Below, piece after piece: positions 18,961 to 26,619 of a stretch of DNA of 64,000 bases. The stretch comes from CAYQQQ01 sp964420125 (GTDB taxonomy: Bacteria; Actinomycetota; Acidimicrobiia; Acidimicrobiales; Microtrichaceae). Position 1 is the stretch's first letter. Every line of letters starts with the position of its first letter. The stretch lies in contig CAYQQQ010000023.1 in the NCBI GenBank assembly GCA_964420125.1, forward strand, positions 6,624-70,623, given 5' to 3'. A model generated the notes under the pieces. That model worked only from the letters and a program-made list of their open reading frames with translations. It did no database searches and was not told where the DNA came from. The position numbers and the translations under genes are program-made.

Positions 18961-19848
18961 TCATCCGGCGGAGAGGCCGCCGACCTCCAGGCCCCGGCGC
19001 TCGGCCTCGTCGAGCAGCTTGGCCGGTCTGCTGGGCACGAACACCACCGCGCTCGCAGCGCGCGCCTCGGTGACGCGCCCCCGGCGGGGCGCGGGCACGA
19101 GCTCGACCGGATCGCGCAGGTCGAGCTCCAGGACCAGCCCCGGTGCCCCGACGGTCAGGTCGTCGGCCTGGGTCCCTTCCCGCGCAGGTCCCACAGCGGC
19201 GATGGAAGGTGCGGGGAACAGCACCGGCTGCACGAGTGCCATGTCGTCCACGAGGGTCACCCCCGCCGGCACGAACACCGCCCAGCGGCGGGCCAGCTGC
19301 CAGCAGGCGGAGTAGCCCCACCCGGCACCGACCACGCCGAGCGCGACGAGCAGGCCTCCGGGCAGCCAACGGCGGTCGGCCAAGAGGAGGGCGCCCGCCG
19401 GAACGGGCACCACCGCCAACGCCCAGGCCACCTCGACGGGGCCGAGGAGCAGGGCTGCGGGCGGTCGTAGGGCGAAGCGCCGCTCGTCGCCGTAGGAGGC
19501 GCCGTCGACGAACCAGTCGCCGACGGCGGCCGCCATCACCACCACGGCGCAGGCGGCCCCGAGCGCCAGGCCGATCCACCCCGGTGCTCCGGGTGCGGTG
19601 GAGGCCAAGGAGATCAGCGACGCTGCCGGTGCCGCAGGCACCAGGAGCCGCAGCAGGGTCAAGGTGGAGGGCAACGGCACCAGCGATGCGCCGAAGGCCA
19701 CCACCCACGGGACCCAGAACAGGATGGCGGCGGTCCAGCGCACGGCTGCCGGTGCGCCGGCGACGGTGGTGTCGAGCTGTTCGGCCAGGGTGAAGGGCAG
19801 TGCCAGCCAGGCGGCACGGAACGACCAGAGCATCAGAGGAGCATCCAC
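18961..19848 (-). CDS. membrane protein of unknown function, possible PH-like C-terminal half
   Basis: The N-terminal 190 residues contain about five hydrophobic segments (AILFWVPWVVAFGASLVPLP, LALGAACAVVVMAAAVGDW, GLLVALGVVGAGWGYSACW). The remaining 100 residues are soluble and beta-rich in appearance (AVFVPAGVTLVDDMALVQPV, LVLELDLRDPVELVPAPRRG), like a PH-type domain. GTG 19848 is chosen because GGGG lies just upstream; ATG 19833 is possible. The promoter region is shared with the divergent MetE-like gene. Confidence 0.65.
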   Translation of the reverse strand: MDAPLMLWSFRAAWLALPFTLAEQLDTTVAGAPAAVRWTAAILFWVPWVVAFGASLVPLPSTLTLLRLLVPAAPAASLISLASTAPGAPGWIGLALGAACAVVVMAAAVGDWFVDGASYGDERRFALRPPAALLLGPVEVAWALAVVPVPAGALLLADRRWLPGGLLVALGVVGAGWGYSACWQLARRWAVFVPAGVTLVDDMALVQPVLFPAPSIAAVGPAREGTQADDLTVGAPGLVLELDLRDPVELVPAPRRGRVTEARAASAVVFVPSRPAKLLDEAERRGLEVGGLSAG

Positions 19849-19860
19849 CGCCCCAGTTTG

Positions 19861-19875
19861 CGTGTCCCGGACACG
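19861..19875. promoter_or_regulatory. palindrome between divergent promoters
   Basis: CGTGTCC, C, GGACACG is a perfect 7-bp inverted repeat with a one-base centre. It sits in the 45-bp gap between the divergent membrane-protein and MetE-like genes, where a repressor could control both. Confidence 0.35.
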
Positions 19876-19893
19876 CACCGCTAACAACGGTGC

Positions 19894-20925
19894 ATGGGGG
19901 CCCCGTCGAAGATGCCGCTCGGGCTGGCTACCGTGCCGGGGGACCTTCCGGTGCGTGGCGCAGGCGACGCCGTCGAGATGGCGACGCGGGGCCGCGACCT
20001 TCCCACCGTCCCGGTCCTGGCCGCAGAGGGCTGCTCCCTTCTCCACCAGGCGATCGACTGCCTCGCCGGGGTCCAGGTGCTGCCGTCGGGGACGCTGCGG
20101 GTCGATCTCGGCGCGTTCGGCGTGCAGCCTGACCGGGCCTGCGACGTGGGCGGCCCGGCGCACGTGGCGCTCACCGAGATGCTGGCACGGTGGCCCGCGA
20201 TCGTGGCGGCGCATCCTGCCACCGCGGGCCTGCGCCTCGACCTGCTCGGGCCGGTCACCCTCGGGCTGCACCTCTACTCGGCGGGAGTGCCACAGGCGCA
20301 GGCCCTGGACGCGGCACGGGTCGTGTGCAGCCTCCGGGCGGAGGCGATGCTCCACGCGGTGCGCCGCGTGGAGCCCGCGCGACCGGTGGCGGTGGTCATG
20401 TGCGAGCCGCGGCTCGTCGGATCCATGCATCCCACCTTCCCCCTGTCGGTCCGCCAGGTGCGCGCCCAGCTCGACCCGGTGGTCGACATCGTCGATCGGG
20501 CTGCCGGCGGCGCGCCGGTGCTGATCGGCGTGCACGTGGCCGGCCGGAGCGACTGGCCCACGATCATCTCCTCGGGGGTGTCCTTCCTGTCGCTTCCCCC
20601 GGATCCCGCGCTCGTCGGATGGAGCAGCTTCGTGCAGGCGATGCTCGACAACGGAGGGTTCATCGCCTGGGGCGCCCTGCCGGTGGACCGGCCCCTCGGT
20701 TCGCACGAGGAGCTCCTCTGGCGGCACCTGTCGGCGACCTGGAGCGATCTGGTCGCCGCAGGCGTCGACCCCGGCCTGCTGCGCCGACGGTGCCTCGTGA
20801 GCCCCTCGGGCGGGCTCGGCTGCTACGGGCCCGAGCAGATCGGCGGGATCCTGGCGCTGCTCGATGCGCTGGCAGCGCGTGTGCGCCGTCAGGCCATCGG
20901 CGCGCGCCGCAGCGCCGGCAGCTGA
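19894..20925 (+). CDS. MetE-like (cobalamin-independent methionine synthase C-terminal fold) protein, zinc ligands not conserved
   Basis: This 343-residue protein is placed directly before ligA, as Rv3015c is in mycobacteria. It keeps the barrel strands LRLDLLGPVTLGLHLY, PVAVVMCEPRLVGSMHP and APVLIGVHVAGRSDWPTI. In true MetE the zinc ligands are His, Cys, Glu and Cys; here the HMC-type motif reads HVAG and the late NPDCGL-type motif reads SPSGGLG, so both cysteines appear lost. Methyl transfer to homocysteine is therefore unlikely. The actual role is unknown. ATG 19894 has TAACAA ending 6 nt upstream. Confidence 0.65.
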   Translation: MGAPSKMPLGLATVPGDLPVRGAGDAVEMATRGRDLPTVPVLAAEGCSLLHQAIDCLAGVQVLPSGTLRVDLGAFGVQPDRACDVGGPAHVALTEMLARWPAIVAAHPATAGLRLDLLGPVTLGLHLYSAGVPQAQALDAARVVCSLRAEAMLHAVRRVEPARPVAVVMCEPRLVGSMHPTFPLSVRQVRAQLDPVVDIVDRAAGGAPVLIGVHVAGRSDWPTIISSGVSFLSLPPDPALVGWSSFVQAMLDNGGFIAWGALPVDRPLGSHEELLWRHLSATWSDLVAAGVDPGLLRRRCLVSPSGGLGCYGPEQIGGILALLDALAARVRRQAIGARRSAGS

Positions 20926-20968
20926 GTCGGGGCGCCCGACCCGGCGGGGAGCAGTCGCAGCCCTCGGA

Positions 20969-20974
20969 TACATT
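20969..20974 (+). promoter_or_regulatory. -10 element TACATT for ligA
   Basis: TACATT ends 6 nt before GTG 20981 and helps to fix that codon as the ligA start. Confidence 0.5.
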
Positions 20975-20980
20975 GCGCCG

Positions 20981-23053
20981 GTGACCGACGCCCCGGAGGC
21001 CGACCTCGATCCCGTCGCCCGAGCCGAGTGGCTGCGCGCCGAGATCCGTCGACACGACGACGCCTACTACGGGCAGGACGCGCCGCTCATCCCCGACGCC
21101 GACTACGACGCGCTGGTGAGGGCGCTGGCGGCGATCGAGGCCGCCCATCCCGACCTGATCACCCCGGACAGCCCCACGCAACGTCCTGGCGGGTCCCGGA
21201 CCACGACCTTCGCACCGGTGCAGCACTCCACGCCGATGATGAGCCTCGACAACGCCATGACCGAGGAGGAGCTCCGGGCGTGGGGCGATCGGACCGCCCG
21301 ACGTCTGAGCGATGCCGGCCTGGAGGACAGCGTCCGCTACACCTGCGAGCTCAAGATCGACGGTCTGGCGGTGTCGATCCGCTGGGAGGGTGGGCGCTAC
21401 GTGCGGGCGGCCACCAGGGGGGACGGTCGGGTCGGGGAGGACGTCACGGCCAACGTGGCGGGAGTGGCCGGTGTGCCCGCCGTCCTGGGCGCCTCCGCGC
21501 CGGCGGTGCTCGAGGCGCGCGGCGAGATCTACCTGCCGATCGAGGCCTTCGAGGCGCTGCAGGCGCAGATCGTCGCCGAGAACGACGACGCCGTGGCGGC
21601 GGGACGCAAGCCACGCCCGGTCCCGGTCAACCCCCGCAACGCCGGTGCGGGTTCGTTGCGCCAGAAGGACCCGTCGGTCACCGCGGGGCGGGGCCTGTCG
21701 TGGTGGTGCTACCAGCTGGGAGCCGTGGAAGGCGCCCCGATCCCCGGGAGCCACTCCGCAGCGCTCGCCTGGCTGGCACAGCTGGGCCTGCCGGTGAACC
21801 CGGAGACGACCACCTTCGACACCCTCGACGAGGTGTACGCGTTCTGCGCCCGTTGGGAGGCGCATCGCCACGACCTGCCCTACGAGATCGACGGCGTGGT
21901 GGTGAAGGTCGACGACCTCGCCGTGCAGCAGGTCCTGGGCGCCACCTCGAAGGCGCCGCGGTGGGCCATCGCCTACAAGCTGCCTCCCGAGGAGCGCACC
22001 ACCCGTCTGGACGACATCCAGGTGTCGATCGGGCGCACCGGCAGGGCGACCCCGTTCGCGGTGCTGGAGCCCGTGTTCGTGGGTGGCTCCACGGTGGGGC
22101 TGGCCACGTTGCACAACGAGGACCAGGTGGCGGCCAAGGACGTGCGGCCCGGCGACACGGTGATCGTGCGCAAGGCCGGCGACGTCATCCCCGAGGTCGT
22201 CGGCCCCGTGCTCGAGGCCCGTCCCCCCGGCCTGCGTCCATGGCGGTTCCCCACCACCTGTCCGTCGTGCGGAGGGCCCCTGGAGCGCGCGCCGGGGGAG
22301 TCCGATCGGCGGTGCGTCAACCGCGACTGCCCCCAGCAGCGCCTCGCCCGCATCGTCCACTTCGCCTCGCGTGGCGCCATGGACATCGAGGGTCTGGGCG
22401 AGCAGCAGGTGGCGACCTTCCTGGAGCTCGGGATGCTCACCGACGCGGCGTCGATCTACTCGCTCGACCTCGACCGCCTCGCCGGGATGCGGGGGTACGG
22501 CGAGCGTGCGGTGGCCAACCTGCGGGAGGCGATCGAGGCCTCCAAGCGCCGGCCGTTGGTCAACTTGCTCTTCGGCCTGGGGATCGTGCACCTCGGTCCG
22601 GCGGGCGCCGAGCTCCTGGTCGACTCCCTGGGCGACCTCGAGGCGATCCGCCTGGCCGACGTGGAGGCGCTCGCCGCCATCGACGGGATCGGACCCGTGA
22701 TCGCCCGCTCGGTGCACGACTTCTTCCACGACCACGCCAACGCCGCGCTCGTCGACCGACTCGTGGCCGCCGGGGTCGACGTCGAGGGTCCTCCGCGGGA
22801 GTCCGCACCCCCGACGCTGGCGGGTCGCAGCGTGGTGGTAACCGGCACGCTCCAGCGCTACAGCCGCGACGAGGCTGCGGCGGCCATCAAGGCCCGGGGC
22901 GGCAAGTCGCCGGGCAGCGTCTCGGGCTCCACCTACGCCGTGGTGGCGGGGGAGTCGCCCGGCGCGTCGAAGCTCGCCAAGGCCGACCAGCTCGGCGTCC
23001 CGGTGATCGATGAGGTGGGCTTCGAACGGCTGCTGCAGACTGGCGAGCTGTGA
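20981..23053 (+). CDS. ligA: NAD-dependent DNA ligase
   Basis: Seals nicks during replication and repair using NAD. All LigA domains are present in order: domain Ia (RAEIRRHDDAYYGQD), adenylation domain with Lys125 in CELKIDGLAVS, an OB fold (SIGRTGRATPFAVLEPV), a Cys4 zinc finger (C427, C430, C445, C450), helix-hairpin-helix repeats and a C-terminal BRCT domain (GRSVVVTGTL). The GTG 20981 start gives 690 residues. It overlaps the following HAD gene by 4 bases. Confidence 0.98.
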   Translation: MTDAPEADLDPVARAEWLRAEIRRHDDAYYGQDAPLIPDADYDALVRALAAIEAAHPDLITPDSPTQRPGGSRTTTFAPVQHSTPMMSLDNAMTEEELRAWGDRTARRLSDAGLEDSVRYTCELKIDGLAVSIRWEGGRYVRAATRGDGRVGEDVTANVAGVAGVPAVLGASAPAVLEARGEIYLPIEAFEALQAQIVAENDDAVAAGRKPRPVPVNPRNAGAGSLRQKDPSVTAGRGLSWWCYQLGAVEGAPIPGSHSAALAWLAQLGLPVNPETTTFDTLDEVYAFCARWEAHRHDLPYEIDGVVVKVDDLAVQQVLGATSKAPRWAIAYKLPPEERTTRLDDIQVSIGRTGRATPFAVLEPVFVGGSTVGLATLHNEDQVAAKDVRPGDTVIVRKAGDVIPEVVGPVLEARPPGLRPWRFPTTCPSCGGPLERAPGESDRRCVNRDCPQQRLARIVHFASRGAMDIEGLGEQQVATFLELGMLTDAASIYSLDLDRLAGMRGYGERAVANLREAIEASKRRPLVNLLFGLGIVHLGPAGAELLVDSLGDLEAIRLADVEALAAIDGIGPVIARSVHDFFHDHANAALVDRLVAAGVDVEGPPRESAPPTLAGRSVVVTGTLQRYSRDEAAAAIKARGGKSPGSVSGSTYAVVAGESPGASKLAKADQLGVPVIDEVGFERLLQTGEL

Positions 23054-23721
23054 GCCCTCCGAGTTCCTCCGCCATCCGCGCCGTCGTGTTCGACTTCGGC
23101 GGCGTCTTCATCGACTCGCCCTTCGCCTCGCTCGCCGAGGCGGCGACCCGGCGGAACATGGCTCCCGAGGAGGTCGCCCTGGCGGTCTTCGGCGACTACG
23201 ACCACGACACCGACCATCCCTGGCATCGCCTCGAGCGTGGCGAGCTGACCCTCGTGGAGACCCGCGACGCCATCCTCTCGGACCACCCGCTGCCCGACGG
23301 CACCCCGGTGGACTTCTTCGAGCTGCTGGAAGGGCTCGGTGGTGGTGGCGTCCGCGACGACATGGTGGAGTTCTGCCTCGGGCTCCGGGAGCGGGGGATG
23401 CGGACCGGGATGCTCACCAACAACGCCAAGGAGTTCGAGATGGCCTGGAAGGCCATGCTGCCCCTCGACGACCTCTTCGACGACGTCGTCGACTCCTCCG
23501 AGGTCGGGCTCCGCAAACCTGACCCCGCCATCTACCGGCTGTCGTTGGACCGTCTCGGTGTCCGGGCCGATGAGGCGGTGTTCATCGACGACGCCCCGGG
23601 CAACGTGGCGGGCGCGGCGGCGGTCGGGATGGCCGCGGTGTTGATCGGCCAGGAGCGCTCCGACGTGCCTGCAGCGCTCGCCGAGGTCGAGGCGCTGCTG
23701 GGTGGGGGACGCACCTCGTAG
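23050..23721 (+). CDS. HAD-superfamily hydrolase (subfamily IA)
   Basis: A cytoplasmic phosphatase-type protein of 223 residues. Motif I is AVVFDFGGVFIDS with nucleophile Asp15 (the FDFGGV variant), motif II MLTNNAKEF, motif III Lys in RKPDPAIYRLSL and motif IV VFIDDAPGNVAGA. The family acts on small phosphate esters or as a haloacid dehalogenase; the substrate is unknown. The GTG start overlaps the ligA stop, so the two are coupled. It is convergent with the small membrane protein gene that ends at 23731. Confidence 0.92.
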   Translation: MSPPSSSAIRAVVFDFGGVFIDSPFASLAEAATRRNMAPEEVALAVFGDYDHDTDHPWHRLERGELTLVETRDAILSDHPLPDGTPVDFFELLEGLGGGGVRDDMVEFCLGLRERGMRTGMLTNNAKEFEMAWKAMLPLDDLFDDVVDSSEVGLRKPDPAIYRLSLDRLGVRADEAVFIDDAPGNVAGAAAVGMAAVLIGQERSDVPAALAEVEALLGGGRTS

Positions 23722-23730
23722 TGGGCTCGG

Positions 23731-24225
23731 CTACGCGGCCGTGAAGCACCAGCTGACGGGGTCGGCGAACTTCGGTCCCTCGGTCTGGTCCCAGACCATG
23801 GCGATCACGCAGTTCTTCTCGGCCTCCAGCTCCTCGATCTCCCCTGCCCCTGGCTGGTAGGTGACGAGGCCGGTGCCCATGTCCTTGAACAGCCCGCCCT
23901 CCTCGTCACGGATCTCGGTGCCGTTGATGATCAGGTAGGCGTCGTAGCCGACCGCCAGGTCGACGCCGACCGTGGACTGCGTGAGCACCTCGGAGCCCGA
24001 CTCGGGCAGGAGGCGCTCGACGGAGTCCGGCAGGGCGCGGGAGGTGTCGTCGTCACCGGTGACGGCGGCCTGGACCGTCAGGACGAGCCCCGCGAGCGCG
24101 GCCAGGATGAGGACTGCGGCGATGGCGTTGCGCGTCGGTGGTGAGAGCTCGCGTCGGGTGTGCGACGGCGCGACCGCGGGCTCGGCCCGAGAGGTGTCCA
24201 CGACGACCAGTATGGATCCCTGCAT
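23731..24225 (-). CDS. single-pass membrane or secreted protein of unknown function
   Basis: 164 residues from ATG 24225 (MQGSILVVVDTSRAEP). A hydrophobic segment near residues 31-52 (NAIAAVLILAALAGLVLTVQ) is followed by an extracytoplasmic region containing VGYDAYLIINGTEIRDEEGG and two cysteines (NCVIAMVW, WCFTAA) that may form a disulfide. No family was recognised. The frame extends upstream to 24288, but that would run through the kinase promoter. It is divergent from the PASTA kinase, so a link to envelope signalling is possible but unproven. Confidence 0.6.
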   Translation of the reverse strand: MQGSILVVVDTSRAEPAVAPSHTRRELSPPTRNAIAAVLILAALAGLVLTVQAAVTGDDDTSRALPDSVERLLPESGSEVLTQSTVGVDLAVGYDAYLIINGTEIRDEEGGLFKDMGTGLVTYQPGAGEIEELEAEKNCVIAMVWDQTEGPKFADPVSWCFTAA

Positions 24226-24273
24226 CGCTGCGGGACAGGCGGTGCGGTTCCGGGCCCCGGGCCGGACCGGCGG

Positions 24274-24279
24274 TACCAT
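24274..24279 (+). promoter_or_regulatory. -10 element TACCAT for the PASTA kinase
   Basis: TACCAT lies 7 nt before ATG 24287 and no ribosome site is visible, consistent with a leaderless transcript. Confidence 0.4.
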
Positions 24280-24286
24280 CGGCTCC

Positions 24287-26383
24287 ATGGCGGCCCCGCA
24301 GACCCCCAGAGACGTCGGAGCGGTCCTGGGTGAGCGCTACCGACTGGTCGCTCCGGTGGGCCAGGGTGTGTCCTCGCGGGTGTTCCTGGCGGTCGACACC
24401 CAGCTCCGTCGGAGGGTGGCGGTGAAGGTGCTGCACCCGGCCCTCAGCGACGACCAGGCCTTCCTGGGGCGCTTCCGCGAAGAGGCTCGCGCTGCCGCCT
24501 TCCTCGACGGACCCAACATCGTGCGCGTCTTCGACTCGGGCGAGGATCGCGACGGCGACGCGGTGGTCCCCTACCTCGTCATGGAGTACCTGGCCGGTGG
24601 GAGCCTCCGCTCGATCCTCGACGCCGGGGTCGTGCTGAGCCCGTCCCAGGCGCTGTGGGTCGGTCTCCAGTCGGCCCGGGCCCTGGCCCACGCCCACCGC
24701 CGCAGCGTGATCCACCGGGACGTCAAGCCGGCCAACCTCCTCTTCGACGACAACGGGAGGTTGTGCCTCGCCGACTTCGGCCTGGCTCGTGCCCTGGCGG
24801 AGGCCTCCTGGACCGAGCCGGCCTACAGCAGCCCCGGCACGGTCCGCTACTCCTCTCCCGAGCAGGTGATGGGCCAGCGGCCCGACGGCCGCAGCGACGT
24901 GTACTCCCTGGCGCTGGTGCTCATCGAAGCGGTGACCGCTCGGGTGCCGCTGCTCGGGGAGACCGCGGGCGGCACCATGGGGCGGCGTGCCCAGGAGGAC
25001 GTGGAGATCCCCATGAGCTTCGGGCGCCTGCGCGGGCCGCTGCTGCGGGCGACCGCCCGCGACCGGGAGGAGCGCAGCGACGCCGGCGAGCTGGAGATCG
25101 GCCTGTTGGCGGCCGGCGACGACATGCCCCGTCCCGACCCCCTTCCGCTGGTGCCCACCATGGGTGCTGACGAGCACACCCGCGAGCTGCACCTCAGCGA
25201 TCCGATGGCCGGGGTGGCCATCCTCGGAGGGATCGATCCGGATGCGTCGACCGACCTCGGCACCGAGCAGGACGCTCCTCCCCCGCTGGTCGCCGGCGCC
25301 GAGGAGCCCGCCTGGTCGGCGCCGGCGCCGCCGCCGAGGGGAGGGCGACGCGACCCGGTCAGGGTGTTCGTCGGTCAGGAGCTCGATCCCGGCACCGGTG
25401 GTCGCGGTCGCGTGGATCCGTTGTCCCGCGACGACGTGCTCCGACCGCTGGTCGGTTCCGGCCCTGGCCCCCGCACGCGGAGGACCCGCGCGGTGCTGGC
25501 GGTCCTGGCAGTGGTGGCAGTGGTGGTGGGAGGTGCCGCCGGCTGGTGGTTCCTGGTGCGTACGCCCACCCACGAGGTGCCCGACTGGACCGGCCAGCCC
25601 GTCGGCGTCGTGAGCGAGCAGGCCGACGACCTCGGGTGGAGCCTCTCCGAGCAGGTGCTGGTGCGTCGCGACGGCACGCAGGAGGGCGAGGTGGTGGCCC
25701 AGGAGCCCGCGCCGGGCTCGTCCCTGCCCGAAGGCGAGGCGGTGGCCCTCACGGTCTCGCTCGGGCCCACGCTGGTGACGATGCCCGACGTCGTGGGCCT
25801 TTCCGAAGCCGAGGCGACCGCGGCGCTCGAGTCGGCCGGTCTGGTGGTGGCGTCGCGGGCAGATGCCCACGACGAGACGGTGGCGGCGGGCGCCGTCGTG
25901 TCCGCGACTGCGGTTGCGGGCCGTGACGGGCCGGACGCGCAGGGCCAGATCGCCCGGGAGACCCCCCTCGACGTGGTGGTCTCCGACGGCCCGGCACCAC
26001 GGGCGGTGCCCGACGGCCTCGTCGGTGCGACTCGCGTGGATGCCGAGGCGAAGCTGGTGGCGGTGCAGCTCGTCGCCGCCGTCGAGGAGGCCTACAGCGA
26101 GACCGTGGCCAAGGACGTGGTGATCTCGGCGGGGACGGCCCCCGGCACCGAGGTCGCGCGCGACAGCGCGGTGGCCCTGGTGGTCTCCGCCGGCCCTGCG
26201 CCGGTGCCCGTGCCCGATGTCCGTGGACAGTCGGGCTCGGCTGCGGCTGCGACCCTCGAGGCAGCGGGCTTCCCGGTGGCGGGGATCGAGGGCTCGCCGA
26301 GCGGCGTGGTCCTGGCCACGGATCCACCGTCGGGGGAGCCGCACCTGCGCGGCACCCCGGTGCGGATCTTCACGCGCCGCTGA
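24287..26383 (+). CDS. PASTA-domain Ser/Thr protein kinase (PknB/StkP type)
   Basis: A membrane receptor kinase that senses peptidoglycan fragments and controls growth and division in Gram-positive bacteria. The cytoplasmic kinase occupies about residues 15-270, with Lys47 in VAVKVLHP, HRDVKPANLLF (Asp145) and ADFGLA (163-165). A proline-rich linker leads to one transmembrane helix near 402-424 (AVLAVLAVVAVVVGGAAGWW). Four PASTA repeats follow, starting at HEVPDWTG, VTMPDVVG, RAVPDGLVG and VPVPDVRG. The gene stands alone rather than beside pbpA/rodA/pstP, so it may be an additional kinase. Confidence 0.95.
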   Translation: MAAPQTPRDVGAVLGERYRLVAPVGQGVSSRVFLAVDTQLRRRVAVKVLHPALSDDQAFLGRFREEARAAAFLDGPNIVRVFDSGEDRDGDAVVPYLVMEYLAGGSLRSILDAGVVLSPSQALWVGLQSARALAHAHRRSVIHRDVKPANLLFDDNGRLCLADFGLARALAEASWTEPAYSSPGTVRYSSPEQVMGQRPDGRSDVYSLALVLIEAVTARVPLLGETAGGTMGRRAQEDVEIPMSFGRLRGPLLRATARDREERSDAGELEIGLLAAGDDMPRPDPLPLVPTMGADEHTRELHLSDPMAGVAILGGIDPDASTDLGTEQDAPPPLVAGAEEPAWSAPAPPPRGGRRDPVRVFVGQELDPGTGGRGRVDPLSRDDVLRPLVGSGPGPRTRRTRAVLAVLAVVAVVVGGAAGWWFLVRTPTHEVPDWTGQPVGVVSEQADDLGWSLSEQVLVRRDGTQEGEVVAQEPAPGSSLPEGEAVALTVSLGPTLVTMPDVVGLSEAEATAALESAGLVVASRADAHDETVAAGAVVSATAVAGRDGPDAQGQIARETPLDVVVSDGPAPRAVPDGLVGATRVDAEAKLVAVQLVAAVEEAYSETVAKDVVISAGTAPGTEVARDSAVALVVSAGPAPVPVPDVRGQSGSAAAATLEAAGFPVAGIEGSPSGVVLATDPPSGEPHLRGTPVRIFTRR

Positions 26384-26468
26384 GCTGCACCACCGCGCCG
26401 GCGGTGCACGGGCGCGGTCGAGGTAGGTCCACCCGTTCCGCCGAGAGGCCCTCTAGCGTGGATCTCGA

Positions 26469-26550
26469 CCGCCGGCCCCGTTGGGGTGGTCCGCTGACTG
26501 TGGTGTTCCCCAGCCGCCGCAGAGGGCGGCCACCCCAACCGGGCCGGCGG
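26469..26550. repeat. inverted repeat with 21-bp arms downstream of the PASTA kinase
   Basis: The arm at 26469-26489 is the reverse complement of 26530-26550 in 20 of 21 positions, with a 40-nt interior. It fills much of the 236-base gap before the MFS gene and contains no open frame. TAGCCT at 26581-26586 is the likely -10 of the MFS gene, so the hairpin lies upstream of that promoter. It may be a terminator or a mobile palindromic repeat. Confidence 0.6.
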
Positions 26551-26619
26551 CTCGGTTGTCGGCCCGTGGGAGGCGGTCGATAGCCTGCTGCTCCGCCGAC
26601 CGGCGCCGCAGCCTGCACG

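Noticed and set aside
24226..24288. Longer start for the small reverse-strand membrane protein
   Set aside because: It would overlap the PASTA kinase promoter and start codon and add residues with no hydrophobic or family features.
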